DNA of 64,000 nt from an uncultured Oscillospiraceae bacterium (GCA_934613505.1 CAKTTB010000002.1:1-64000); one strand, 5' to 3'. Shown: positions 43,672 to 52,537, counted from the first letter of the stretch. Numbers and translations: made by a program. The notes: generated by a model from the letters alone, not told the origin.

Positions 43672-44361
43672 ATGATCGAATTACAGGATGTGCATAAAAC
43701 CTATGATACCGGCACGAAGGCACTTAACGGTATCAGCATGAAGATCGACGACGGTGAATTTGTCTTTCTGGTCGGCCCGTCCGGCTCCGGCAAATCCACC
43801 ATCATCAAGATCCTGACGGCTGAGCTGCGCCCCACGTCCGGCAGCGCGATGGTCAACGGCTTCGCTGTTGAAAAGCTCCGCGGCCGCGCCGTGCCGTATC
43901 TGCGCCGGACGCTCGGCGTCATCTTTCAGGATTTCCGCCTGATCGAGGATAAGAGCGTCTATGAAAACGTCGCCTTTGCCATGCGCGTCATCGGCGCGGC
44001 GGAAAAAGAGATCCAGAAGCGCGTGCCGTACGTGCTGGAGCTGGTCGGACTGGAGACGAAGGGAAGACGCCTTCCCAACGAGCTGTCCGGCGGCGAGCAG
44101 CAGCGTGTGGCCATTGCAAGAGCGCTTGTCAACAATCCCAGCGTCATTATCGCTGACGAGCCGACGGGCAACCTTGACCCGGCGCGCTCGCTCGAGATCA
44201 TGATGCTGCTGGAGCAGATCAATGCCCTCGGCACCACGGTCCTGGTCGTCACGCACGAACGGGAGCTTGTCAACCGCTTCACGAAGCGTGTCGTCGCCAT
44301 CAGCGAGGGCAGAATCATCAGCGACGGAATGGACGGGTACTATCTCAATGAAGAAGAATAA
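43672..44361 (+). CDS. ftsE: Cell division ATP-binding protein FtsE
   Basis: ATPase of the FtsEX complex, which transmits division or sporulation signals to cell-wall hydrolases. The 229-aa product shows Walker A GPSGSGKSTIIK (about 36-47), signature LSGGEQQRVAIARAL (about 140-154) and Walker B VIIADEPTGNLDP. The start has GGAGTG upstream. It overlaps ftsX by 14 bp. Confidence 0.95.
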   Translation: MIELQDVHKTYDTGTKALNGISMKIDDGEFVFLVGPSGSGKSTIIKILTAELRPTSGSAMVNGFAVEKLRGRAVPYLRRTLGVIFQDFRLIEDKSVYENVAFAMRVIGAAEKEIQKRVPYVLELVGLETKGRRLPNELSGGEQQRVAIARALVNNPSVIIADEPTGNLDPARSLEIMMLLEQINALGTTVLVVTHERELVNRFTKRVVAISEGRIISDGMDGYYLNEEE

Positions 44362-45235
44362 TATCGGTTACTTACTGCGCGAGGGCTTCCGGGGCGTGTT
44401 TCTGCACGGCTTCATGTCCTTCGCGGCCATCTGCGTCACGGTGGCGTGCCTCATCATCATGGGTTCGTTCTGCCTGATCCTCTATAATACCAGCATCATG
44501 GTCAAGGATCTCGAGCAGAAGAACGAAATGCTCGTCTACATCGACGAGAGCTATTCCGAGGCCAAGGCCAAATCCGTCGGCTCGCAGATCAACCTCATCA
44601 CCAACGTCCGCTCCGCGACCTTCGTCTCGCGCGAGCAGGCGCTCGAAGACTTCATCGACGAACAGAACGACGCGTCGCTCTTCGCAGGCATCGACCCTGA
44701 CACGCTGCGCGACCGCTATATCGTGACCGTCGAGGACAATTCACTTCTCAAGCAGACCTATGAAAAGCTGAAGGAGATCGACGGCGTGGCCGACGTCTCG
44801 GCGCATTTTGAAATCGCCGAGGGCTTCCAGACCGTGCAGAACGTCCTGAACATCGCTTCGCTCGTCATCGTGACGGTGCTGTTCGTCGTGTCGCTGTTCA
44901 TCATTTCCAACACGGTCAAGCTCGCCATGTATTCCAGAAGCGAGGAGATCGCCATCATGAAGATGGTCGGCGCGACGAACGCCTTTATCCGACTGCCTTT
45001 TATCGTGGAAGGCTTTATCATTGGTATCATCGCCGCGGCGGCTGCGTTCTTCCTGGAGTGGGGCCTGTACGACTTCGTCCTGTCGAAGATCCAGCAGCTC
45101 GACACGCTCAAGCTGTTTGTCCTTGTTCCGTTCACGGACGTCATTGAGATCGTGGCCATCGCCTACGCGCTGACCGGCTTCCTCGTCGGCGTATTCGGAA
45201 GCTTGCTTTCCATCCGGAAGTTCCTGAAGGTGTAA
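44348..45235 (+). CDS. ftsX: Cell division protein FtsX
   Basis: Membrane partner of FtsE, 295 aa. One N-terminal helix (about 22-46), a large extracellular domain (about 50-165) that in other species contacts a wall hydrolase or its activator, then three helices ending with the FtsX/MacB-type core (IAIMKMVGATNAFIRLPFIVEG). ATG 44348 lies inside the end of ftsE. The adjacent coiled-coil M23 protein is the likely contact. Confidence 0.94.
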   Translation: MKKNNIGYLLREGFRGVFLHGFMSFAAICVTVACLIIMGSFCLILYNTSIMVKDLEQKNEMLVYIDESYSEAKAKSVGSQINLITNVRSATFVSREQALEDFIDEQNDASLFAGIDPDTLRDRYIVTVEDNSLLKQTYEKLKEIDGVADVSAHFEIAEGFQTVQNVLNIASLVIVTVLFVVSLFIISNTVKLAMYSRSEEIAIMKMVGATNAFIRLPFIVEGFIIGIIAAAAAFFLEWGLYDFVLSKIQQLDTLKLFVLVPFTDVIEIVAIAYALTGFLVGVFGSLLSIRKFLKV

Positions 45236-45255
45236 ACCGGGAGGTATCCTAACTT

Positions 45256-46527
45256 ATGAAACAGAAAAAGAGCGGCTCCGGCCGCCGTGTCGTCTGTCTG
45301 GTGCTCGCCGCCGTGATGCTGCTGGGCCTTGTTTCCAGCGCCCTGATCATCATGGTCAACGCAGCGTCCAGCTCCGAGATCAAAAAAGAACTGAACGGCC
45401 TGCGCAATCAGCAGGCGGAGCTGAAAAAAGAGCGTGACGCCCTGCAGGCGAAGATCAATGAAAACAAAACCAAGACCCAGACGCTTGTCGACAAGAAATC
45501 CGACATCGATCAGCAGATCAGCATGGCGCAGGCGTCCATCGACAACCTCAACGAGCAGGTGCAGCAGTACAGCCTGCTCATCGCCAACAAGCAGGCCGAC
45601 CTCGAAGCCTCCCAGGCCGAGGAGCAGCGTCTCAATGAGCAGTACAAGACCCGTATCCGCTCCATGGAGGAGACGGGCAGTATCTCCTACTGGGGCATTC
45701 TGTTTGGTGCAAACAGCTTCTCCGATCTTCTTGACAAGATCGACGTCATTCAGGAGATCGCCAAGGCCGACCAGCTGATGCTCGAGAAGATGAAGGCCGT
45801 CTCCGACCAGATCGCCTCCGAGCGTGAGGAGCTGGAGCAGCAGTTGGCAGAGCTTGACGCGACCCGCGAAGAGCTTGCCCAGCAGGAGCAGGAGCTGGAG
45901 GACCAGCGCGCCGAGGCCGATACGCTGCTCGGCGACATGCTCAAGGCGTATGAAGAAATGAACGCCGATTACGAGCAGAACATGGCGGACGAGGCTGCGC
46001 TCTCCAGCGAGATCGCCAAGTCCGAAGCCGCCTATTACGCTGCTCTGTCCAAGGAAGAGGCGGCCCGCATCGCAGAGCAGAACCGCCAGAACAACAATAA
46101 GGGCAGCAGCAGCAATTCCTCCGGCGCGACCAATACCGGCGGATGGCTGTATCCGCTGCCGTATCAGTGCCAGGTGACCGACTCCTACGGCTACCGCACC
46201 CACCCGCTGACCGGCAAGTACAGCTGGCATAACGGCGTTGACTTCGGCGCGGCCGCCGGCACGGCAATCCTCGCCACAAAGTCCGGCACGGTCACGACCG
46301 CGGCCTACGCGGACGCCTGGGGCTATTATGTCGTCATCAACCACGGCGACGGCTATTCCAGCCTGTATGCGCATCAGCCGTCCTTGTCCGTGTCCGTCGG
46401 CCAGTATGTGACGCAGGGACAGACCATCGGCTATGTCGGCTCGACTGGCTGGTCGACTGGCCCGCATCTGCACTTTACGATCTACTATAACGGCTCGGAC
46501 GTCAACCCCTTCAACTACATCGGCTGA
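45256..46527 (+). CDS. Coiled-coil M23 peptidoglycan hydrolase (EnvC/PcsB-like)
   Basis: 423 aa: a signal/membrane segment (about 11-37), a long coiled coil (about 38-280), a Ser/Asn linker and a C-terminal LytM/M23 domain. The zinc site residues are intact (HPLTGKYSWHNGVDFG, with HxxxD, and GPHLHF), so the protein should be an active endopeptidase rather than only an activator. Placed 20 bp after ftsX, it fits the hydrolase that FtsEX controls at the septum. Confidence 0.9.
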   Translation: MKQKKSGSGRRVVCLVLAAVMLLGLVSSALIIMVNAASSSEIKKELNGLRNQQAELKKERDALQAKINENKTKTQTLVDKKSDIDQQISMAQASIDNLNEQVQQYSLLIANKQADLEASQAEEQRLNEQYKTRIRSMEETGSISYWGILFGANSFSDLLDKIDVIQEIAKADQLMLEKMKAVSDQIASEREELEQQLAELDATREELAQQEQELEDQRAEADTLLGDMLKAYEEMNADYEQNMADEAALSSEIAKSEAAYYAALSKEEAARIAEQNRQNNNKGSSSNSSGATNTGGWLYPLPYQCQVTDSYGYRTHPLTGKYSWHNGVDFGAAAGTAILATKSGTVTTAAYADAWGYYVVINHGDGYSSLYAHQPSLSVSVGQYVTQGQTIGYVGSTGWSTGPHLHFTIYYNGSDVNPFNYIG

Positions 46528-46541
46528 GAAGCCGGTCCCTC

Positions 46542-46568
46542 TCCCACAGCCCATCCCGGGCTGTGGGA
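46542..46568 (+). terminator. Terminator after the M23 gene
   Basis: TCCCACAGCCC / GGGCTGTGGGA stem with a short loop and a partial T-run, so ftsEX-M23 probably ends here. Confidence 0.65.
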
Positions 46569-46628
46569 ACGATTTTATCTGACAGGGTATTGATTTTGCG
46601 ATATTTCCCGGAAAGGCTGGTATCCATC

Positions 46629-47801
46629 TTGAAAAAATGGCAGAAGATCCTCCTGCTCGTTCTGGCGTTCGCCGTCACGATCCTCGGCACGGCGTTCGTG
46701 ACGCTTCATCTCAGCGCAAGCCCGGCGTCTGCCGCCGCGAAAAAGACGGCGGAGATCAGCACGTACCTCGATACATTCTTTATTGATGATTACGACGAAC
46801 AGAAGCTTGCCGATGCCGCGGCGGAGGCCATGGTCGAAGCGACCGGCGACCGCTGGAGCTATTATCTGACGGCGGAGGAAAAAAGCACCTACGACGAGCA
46901 GATGCAGAACGCCTATGTCGGCATCGGCGTGACCATCACCATGCAGGAATCGGACGGCGGCATGCGCATCGAGGCTGTGACAGCCGGCGGCCCGGCGGAA
47001 GAAGCCGGCCTGCAGGTCGGCGACCTCATCACCGCCGTCGAGGGTGAAAGCACCGTCACGCTCGGCATGGAAGGCACGCGCGGCAAGGTCAAGGGCGAGG
47101 AAGGCACGCGCGTCACGCTAACCATCCTGCGGGATGGGGACACGTTCGACGTGTCCGTGGAGCGCCGGAGCATCCAGACCGTCGTCGCGGAAGGGCAGAT
47201 GCTGGATAACCAGATCGGCTACGTCCGTATCGCGAACTTCGATACCCGCTGCTATGACGAAACAGCCGCGGCCATCGATTCTCTTCTCGCGCAGGGCGCA
47301 AAGGCGCTGATCTTCGACGTGCGCAATAACGGCGGCGGCTATAAAAACGAATTGGTGCAGGTCCTCGATAAACTCCTGCCGGAGGGCAAACTGTTTATCA
47401 GCCGCGATTACCGCGGCGAAGAGCGCACCGACACCTCCGATGCAGCCTGCATCGAGCTGCCCATGGCCGTGCTGGTCAACAGCGAGAGCTATTCCGCGGC
47501 GGAGTTTTTCGCGGCGGCCCTGCAGGAATACGACTGGGCGACCGTCATCGGCACAAAAACGGTCGGCAAGGGCAATTTCCAGTCGGCCTTCACGCTCTCC
47601 GACGGCTCGATGCTGAACATTTCCATCGGCAAGTACTTCACGCCGAGCAGGAAAAGCCTGACAGATATCGGCGTGACGCCGGATATCGAAGTATCGCTTT
47701 CGACCGAGGACGACGCAAAACTGCTCTATGGCCGGCTGGACACGGCGGATGACGCACAATTGCAGGCCGCAATTGCAGAAATCAACCGGAAAATCTCTTG
47801 A
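46629..47801 (+). CDS. S41 C-terminal processing protease (CtpA-like)
   Basis: About 390 aa. N-terminal signal/membrane helix (KILLLVLAFAVTILGTAFVT), PDZ domain (YVGIGVTITMQ..GGPAEEAGLQVGDLITAVEG) and S41 domain with VNSESYSAAEFFAAAL (catalytic Ser) and GTKTVGKGNFQ (Lys). No good ATG exists; TTG 46629 (read as MKKWQKILL) is proposed because the frame upstream runs through the terminator. It is exported and membrane-anchored. The stop overlaps the greA promoter. Confidence 0.88.
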   Translation: MKKWQKILLLVLAFAVTILGTAFVTLHLSASPASAAAKKTAEISTYLDTFFIDDYDEQKLADAAAEAMVEATGDRWSYYLTAEEKSTYDEQMQNAYVGIGVTITMQESDGGMRIEAVTAGGPAEEAGLQVGDLITAVEGESTVTLGMEGTRGKVKGEEGTRVTLTILRDGDTFDVSVERRSIQTVVAEGQMLDNQIGYVRIANFDTRCYDETAAAIDSLLAQGAKALIFDVRNNGGGYKNELVQVLDKLLPEGKLFISRDYRGEERTDTSDAACIELPMAVLVNSESYSAAEFFAAALQEYDWATVIGTKTVGKGNFQSAFTLSDGSMLNISIGKYFTPSRKSLTDIGVTPDIEVSLSTEDDAKLLYGRLDTADDAQLQAAIAEINRKIS

Positions 47802-47826
47802 CATCCCTATCTTTCACCGATATAAT
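47798..47826 (+). promoter_or_regulatory. greA-lysS promoter (perfect consensus)
   Basis: TTGACA, 17 bp, TATAAT, both hexamers perfect. It overlaps the last codons of the S41 protease gene. Confidence 0.9.
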
Positions 47827-47892
47827 GTCTGCTGAATCATTGTAAGTACCGGGCGGACTCCGCCTGACCGAATATGGAAGGAACGATTTCAA

Positions 47893-48366
47893 ATGGCAAA
47901 AGAATTTAAGATCAGTGCGCTCCGCCTGAAAGAGCTGGAGCAGGAGCTTTTTTATCTGAAGACGACCCGCGAGAAGGAAGTCGCCGAGCAGATCAAGGAG
48001 GCGCGCTCCTTCGGTGACCTCTCTGAGAACAGCGAATACGACGAAGCCAAGAACGAGCAGGCCAAGCTCTACGGCCGCATCGCCGAGGTCGAAAATATCC
48101 TCGCGCACGCCGTCATCATCGACGAGAGCGAAGACTCCGAGGGCAAGATCAGCCTTGGCTGCACCATCAAGGTCGAGGACATGGAGACGGGCGACGAAGA
48201 GCTGTACGCCATCGTTGGCTCGCAGGAGGCCAACCCCATGGAGTGCCGGATCTCCGACGATTCCCCGTTCGGCAAGGCGCTGCTGGGCCACAAGGTCGGC
48301 GACATGGTCGAGGTCGAAGCGCCTATCGGCATTCTGAAGTACAAGATCCTGACGATCGAGAAGTAA
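47893..48366 (+). CDS. greA: Transcription elongation factor GreA
   Basis: Rescues backtracked RNA polymerase by stimulating transcript cleavage. The 157-aa product has the N-terminal coiled coil with its acidic tip ([20 protein letters not shown], about 37-56) and the C-terminal FKBP-like domain ([18 protein letters not shown]). AAGGAACG precedes the start. It shares a promoter with lysS, 22 bp downstream. Confidence 0.95.
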   Translation: MAKEFKISALRLKELEQELFYLKTTREKEVAEQIKEARSFGDLSENSEYDEAKNEQAKLYGRIAEVENILAHAVIIDESEDSEGKISLGCTIKVEDMETGDEELYAIVGSQEANPMECRISDDSPFGKALLGHKVGDMVEVEAPIGILKYKILTIEK

Positions 48367-48388
48367 AGATAGAAACAGAGGAATCAAC

Positions 48389-50332
48389 ATGGAACAGGAA
48401 AACAGGAATCAGAATCAGGCTCCGCAGCTTTCGCTGGGCGATCAGATCAAGGTCCGCCGCGAAAAGCTCGCGCAGCTGCAGGCCGAGGGTATGGACCCGT
48501 TTACCATCACCCGCTTCGTCTGCACGACGACCGCACAGGAGATCAAGGATCACTTTGACGAGATGGAGGGCAAGACCGTCTCCATCGCAGGCCGCATGAT
48601 GTCCAAGCGCGGCATGGGCAAGGTGTCCTTCTGCGACATTCAGGATAAGTCTGGCCGCATCCAGCTCTACGCCCGCAAGGACGAGATGGACGAGACGGAG
48701 TATAACCGCTTCAAGAAATACGACATTGGCGATATCGTCGGCATCGACGGCGAGGTGTTCCGCACCCAGCGCGGCGAAATGTCCGTCCGCGCCAAAAAGG
48801 TGACGCTGCTGTCCAAGTCGCTGCTGCCGCTGCCTGAGAAGTTCCATGGTCTGACCGATAAGGAGACCCGCTACCGTCAGCGCTATGTCGACCTCATCGT
48901 CAACCCCGAGGTCAAGCGCAATTTCCAGATCCGTTCGCAGTTCATCAAGTTCCTGCGCAACTACCTGGATGACATGGGCTATATCGAGGTCGAGACCCCT
49001 GTCCTCAATACCATCGCGGGCGGCGCAGCCGCGCGCCCGTTCATCACCCACCACAATACGCTCGATATCGATATGTACATGCGTATCGCGACCGAGCTGC
49101 CCCTGAAGCGCCTCATCGTCGGCGGCATGGACCGCGTGTATGAGGTCGGCCGCATCTTCCGCAACGAGGGCATGGACCCCAAGCACAACCCGGAGTTCAC
49201 CACGGTCGAGCTGTATCAGGCCTACGCTGATTTCCATGACATGATGGATATTGCCGAGGGCGTTCTGTCCGGCGCGGCGCAGCAGATCCTTGGCACCTAT
49301 GAGGTCGACTGGATGGGCGAGCATATCTCCCTTGCGCCCGGCTGGCGCCGCCTCACCATGGTCGACGCGGTCAGGGAATATGCCGGCGTCGACTTCGGCG
49401 CGATCACCGACGACGCGGAGGCTGTCGCAGCTGCGAAAGCCATCGGCGTCGAGCTTGCCGATGCGGCCGAAAAGACGTGGGGCAACGCGCTTTACGCCTG
49501 CTTCGACCAGAAGGTCGAGGAGCAGCTCGTCCAGCCGACGTTCATCACCATGTACCCGGTCGAGGTCAGCCCGCTGACCAAGCGCAGCCCCAAGGATCCG
49601 CGCCTGACCGAGCGCTTCGAGCTGTTTATCTGCCGCTGCGAGCTGGCCAATGCCTATTCCGAGCTGAACGATCCGATCGATCAGCGTGAACGCTTCGTCA
49701 AGCAGGCCGAGCAGCGCGAGCGCGGCGACGACGAGACCGAAATGCTCGACGAGGATTTCCTCACCGCCCTCGAATACGGTATGCCGCCCACGGGCGGCAT
49801 GGGCATGGGCATCGACCGCGCTGTCATGCTCCTGACCGGCGCAGACACTATCCGCGACGTCATCCTGTTCCCGACGATGAAGCCGCTGGACCTGCCGAAG
49901 AAAGATAATACAAAGGTCGAAGCCGCTCCCGCAGCGCCCGCCAAGGAGGAAGTCATCGACTTCTCCCATGTGGAGATCGAGCCGCTCTTTAAGGACTTTG
50001 TCGACTTCGAAACGTTCTCCAAGTCCGATTTCCGCGCCGTGAAGGTCAAATCCTGTGAAGCGGTCAAGAAGTCCAAAAAACTCCTGAAATTCGTGCTGGA
50101 CGACGGTTCCGGCACCGACAGAGTCATCCTTTCCGGCATTCACGATTACTACGAGCCGGAAGAATTGGTCGGAAAAACGTGCGTTGCCATCACGAATCTG
50201 CCGCCGAGACCCATGATGGGCATCGACTCCTGCGGTATGTTGATCTCCGCCGTCCACCATGAGGAAGGCGTGGAAAAACTCCACCTCCTGATGCTCGATC
50301 CGCACATCCCCGCAGGCGCGAAACTGTATTAA
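48389..50332 (+). CDS. lysS: Lysyl-tRNA synthetase (class II) with C-terminal tRNA-binding domain
   Basis: 647 aa against about 500 for the usual enzyme. Residues 1 to about 505 are a complete class II LysRS: OB-fold, RYRQRYVDL, FRNEGMDPKHNPEFTTVE, GMGMGIDRAVMLLT. After a charged Ala-rich linker (about 505-535) comes an extra ~110-residue OB-fold like the MetRS C-terminal/Trbp111 tRNA-binding domain (FRAVKVKSCEAVKKSKKLLKF...GKTCVAITNLPPRPMMGIDSCGML). The appendix probably raises tRNA affinity. It is in an operon with greA. Confidence 0.94.
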   Translation: MEQENRNQNQAPQLSLGDQIKVRREKLAQLQAEGMDPFTITRFVCTTTAQEIKDHFDEMEGKTVSIAGRMMSKRGMGKVSFCDIQDKSGRIQLYARKDEMDETEYNRFKKYDIGDIVGIDGEVFRTQRGEMSVRAKKVTLLSKSLLPLPEKFHGLTDKETRYRQRYVDLIVNPEVKRNFQIRSQFIKFLRNYLDDMGYIEVETPVLNTIAGGAAARPFITHHNTLDIDMYMRIATELPLKRLIVGGMDRVYEVGRIFRNEGMDPKHNPEFTTVELYQAYADFHDMMDIAEGVLSGAAQQILGTYEVDWMGEHISLAPGWRRLTMVDAVREYAGVDFGAITDDAEAVAAAKAIGVELADAAEKTWGNALYACFDQKVEEQLVQPTFITMYPVEVSPLTKRSPKDPRLTERFELFICRCELANAYSELNDPIDQRERFVKQAEQRERGDDETEMLDEDFLTALEYGMPPTGGMGMGIDRAVMLLTGADTIRDVILFPTMKPLDLPKKDNTKVEAAPAAPAKEEVIDFSHVEIEPLFKDFVDFETFSKSDFRAVKVKSCEAVKKSKKLLKFVLDDGSGTDRVILSGIHDYYEPEELVGKTCVAITNLPPRPMMGIDSCGMLISAVHHEEGVEKLHLLMLDPHIPAGAKLY

Positions 50333-50338
50333 AGACCG

Positions 50339-50371
50339 AAAAACCGGAATGCATGTGCATTCCGGTTTTTT
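50339..50371 (+). terminator. lysS terminator
   Basis: A 15-bp stem AAAAACCGGAATGCA with a tiny loop and a T-run. Confidence 0.88.
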
Positions 50372-50458
50372 ATCCAAAAGCTCCGCGCACACTTTATAGT
50401 GCGGGCGAAAGCCGCTATAATTGCAGGTATGCAATTCAAACCGTTAGGAGTGTTTCAG

Positions 50459-50935
50459 ATGCAGGATTACGCCGCGCTGGCCAAAGAGGCCGGGTTTACG
50501 GACGCCGCGCTTATGCCCGTGCGGGAGCTGGTCGTTGTGCCGGAATACAGAGCGTTCTGTGAAGAGAATCTCTGCGGCAATTACGGCGTGCTCCCGGCCT
50601 GTCCGCCGATGAGCGGCACCGTCGAGGAAATGACCGCCGCCATGCGGCGCTATCAGACGGCGCTCGTGCTGATGACCGAAACGACCTCCGATCATCATGA
50701 CGCGGCGGCGCAGAGGGCGGCAAAGACGCATCAGAACCTTCTGACTGAGCAGCTCATGGCGCGCATGCAGGCGGATGGCCTGCACGACCTTCTGATGATG
50801 GGCGCAGGCCCGTGGAAGCACGCGTCCTGCCTGTCGGCCTACTGCGTCGACGCCCAGAAAATGGCCGACGCCGTCCACATGAAGTGCTGGGCAAACGACG
50901 GAAAAGTCCGATATTTTTCACTGATTTTATTCTGA
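50459..50935 (+). CDS. DUF2284-type putative metal-binding protein
   Basis: 158 aa, starting MQDYAALAKEAGF with AGGAG upstream; earlier in-frame starts at 50399 and 50429 have poor sites. Cysteine-containing motifs CEENLCGNYGVLPACPP (about 39-55) and a C-terminal CLSAYCVDAQK are the DUF2284 pattern and could bind a metal or Fe-S cluster. The function is unknown. It is single, between two terminators. Confidence 0.75.
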   Translation: MQDYAALAKEAGFTDAALMPVRELVVVPEYRAFCEENLCGNYGVLPACPPMSGTVEEMTAAMRRYQTALVLMTETTSDHHDAAAQRAAKTHQNLLTEQLMARMQADGLHDLLMMGAGPWKHASCLSAYCVDAQKMADAVHMKCWANDGKVRYFSLILF

Positions 50936-50950
50936 TGTGACTGCATAAAC

Positions 50951-50982
50951 AACACGCGGCTGGCGTTTGCCAGCCGCGTGTT
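50951..50982. terminator. Bidirectional terminator
   Basis: A 14-bp stem AACACGCGGCTGGC with a GTTT loop, between convergent genes and with TTTT on the plus side. Confidence 0.85.
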
Positions 50983-50987
50983 TTGTG

Positions 50988-51575
50988 TCAGTCGATGTTG
51001 TAGGTGATATAGGCGCTGTATGTGTCCAGCAGTCCATCCAGATATGCGTCCACGTAGTCCGTCATTTCCTGCGGGGGATTGACCTTGGTGAATTCCAGCC
51101 CGTGCTCGGCGCAGTATTCCTGCCCCAGCGCGTCGCGCAGCTTCTGGCGCAGGATGGAGCGCGGGACCTGCTCTTCCAGCACGGCGAAATACTGCTCGGT
51201 CGTCAGGTCTTGTTCCTTGCAGTAATCGTCGATGATCGCGCGGATCTCTTCGTAGTTCTCATAGTTGTCGTGCTGCGACTGCAGCATGGCGTCGATCTCC
51301 TCCTGCGAGACCGAAAGGCCGCGCGTTTCCGCTTCGTCCAGCATGATATTGTTGATGAGCAGCTCGTCGACTGCTTCCTTGTCGCTGACTTCGGCGGCGC
51401 CGTTCAGATGCCGCATGGTCTGCTTCTGGTAATCGACAAGACTCCGCGTGATCTCGGCGTCCTTATACGTGGCCAGCACCGGATCCTTGCTGCCGCATCC
51501 GGCAAACAGGAAAACGGGCAGCACAGCCAATAAAAGCGCCGCGATCAGGCGCGCGCAGATTCGGTTCTTTCGCAT
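50988..51575 (-). CDS. SurA-N-like exported lipoprotein
   Basis: 195 aa with a lipoprotein signal (lipobox LFAGC, about 24-28). The domain that follows, DPVLATYKDAEITRSLVDYQKQT...EAVDELLINNIMLDEAETRGLSVSQEEID, resembles the N-terminal chaperone part of SurA/PrsA-type foldases. No PPIase domain follows, so it would act as a chaperone rather than an isomerase. Start 51575 has GGAGGG upstream. It lies on the same strand as the XRE gene, about 50 bp downstream. Confidence 0.7.
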   Translation of the reverse strand: MRKNRICARLIAALLLAVLPVFLFAGCGSKDPVLATYKDAEITRSLVDYQKQTMRHLNGAAEVSDKEAVDELLINNIMLDEAETRGLSVSQEEIDAMLQSQHDNYENYEEIRAIIDDYCKEQDLTTEQYFAVLEEQVPRSILRQKLRDALGQEYCAEHGLEFTKVNPPQEMTDYVDAYLDGLLDTYSAYITYNID

Positions 51576-51625
51576 GGGACAGCCCTCCAATTTTAGAACT
51601 TTGTTCCATTATAGCAAAGCGGGCA

Positions 51626-51940
51626 CTATTTGTCCATCATCGAATCCATGAACGTCAGAAGCGCCTTCTGCTGGCCGGGCGAAAGGCAGTTCCACTTGTC
51701 CAGCATGCTGCGCTGATCGGCGGTCAGCGCCAGCCGGTCCTCGCCGTCCGCGAAAAACTGCGACAGCGTCAGCCCGAACGCGTCGCAGATCTTTTCCAGC
51801 GACGAGATGGACGGCGTCATACCCTTTTTGTACCACGATGAAATGGTCGACTGCGGCAGGCCGGAGCGCTCGGCGAGCTGATACTCCGTCCAGCCCCGCG
51901 TCTCCCGATTTTTGCGAATCATGCCCAGAATATCTGCCAC
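51626..51940 (-). CDS. XRE-family transcriptional regulator
   Basis: 104 aa. The N-terminal helix-turn-helix (RKNRETRGWTEYQLAERSGLPQSTISSWYKKGMTPSISSLEKICDAFGLTLSQFF, about 9-63) is a typical Cro/C1 domain; a short helical tail follows. It faces the microprotein gene across a 113-bp gap that contains a nearly perfect 32-bp palindrome, the likely operator, so it probably represses itself and the divergent gene. Confidence 0.9.
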   Translation of the reverse strand: MADILGMIRKNRETRGWTEYQLAERSGLPQSTISSWYKKGMTPSISSLEKICDAFGLTLSQFFADGEDRLALTADQRSMLDKWNCLSPGQQKALLTFMDSMMDK

Positions 51941-51999
51941 TCGACCACCGCCTACGATTTTTCGTTTATTATACTTTGAAAAATCGTTGCATTTTAATC

Positions 52000-52031
52000 A
52001 TTATTGTCATAGTATATACTACGACAATAAT
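52000..52031. promoter_or_regulatory. 32-bp palindrome, candidate XRE operator
   Basis: Arms ATTATTGTC and GACAATAAT flank a central TAGTATATACTA. The whole 32 bp reads the same on both strands except for one mirrored pair (52009/52022). It lies midway in the divergent XRE/microprotein region and covers the promoter area. Confidence 0.85.
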
Positions 52032-52053
52032 TCTATCGGAGGACATGGCGAGC

Positions 52054-52209
52054 ATGGAAGCGCACAGAACATTTGAAGCATGGCTGGATGAGGAAAAACG
52101 GATCGTTTCGTTTCACGAGATCCCGGCCGCGCGCTATTTCAGCGCCGCCGAGCAGGAGTTCTGGCCGGTCATCCTTGAACTGATCCTCTCCGGCTACCGG
52201 GTGCAGTAA
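52054..52209 (+). CDS. 51-aa microprotein, SFHEIP...GYRVQ family (copy 1)
   Basis: Begins MEAHRTFEAWLDEEKRIVSF with GGAGG eleven bases upstream (ATG 52045 is an alternative only two bases from it). Compared with the second copy at 54234, both share AWLDE, RI.SFHEIP, Y.SAAE..FW..IL.L.L.GYRVQ and end exactly there, about 60% identity over 50 residues. Acidic and aromatic, no membrane segment. The function is unknown. It is first in a unit with the truncated acyltransferase and faces the XRE gene. Confidence 0.75.
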   Translation: MEAHRTFEAWLDEEKRIVSFHEIPAARYFSAAEQEFWPVILELILSGYRVQ

Positions 52210-52252
52210 CATAACTGGAACGGATGATTTGATGAAAAGAGGGGACATAAGT

Positions 52253-52537
52253 ATGAACCGGACAGAACAGAGAAATCTTCCGGTCGACTGCGCAAAGAGC
52301 CTTGCCATTTCCTTCGTTCTGCTCATCCACGCGTCGGCGGATGTCCTGCGCGGTGGCGCAGTCGGGAGCGGATACTGGCTGGAAGGGCTGTTCTGGAACA
52401 GCCTGTCCCGCGGCGCGGTGCCGCTGTTTCTGCTCTGCAGCGGCGCGCTGTTTCTTGACCCGGACCGGCCGGTCACGGCGCAGCATATCTGGCTGCTCCT
52501 GTCCCGCCTCCCATGGGTCCGCCGCTGGCTGGCCTGA
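52253..52537 (+). pseudogene. Truncated acyltransferase 3 (OafA/WecH-like), N-terminal part
   Basis: 94 residues starting MNRTEQRNLPVDCAKSLAIS with GAGGGG upstream. The sequence DCAKSLAISFVLLIHASADVL (helix 1) and SRGAVPLFLLCSGALFLDP match the N-terminus of membrane O-acyltransferases, which normally have about 350 residues and ten helices. The frame closes after two helices, and the DNA behind it holds no continuation. It is almost certainly non-functional as an acyltransferase. Confidence 0.72.
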
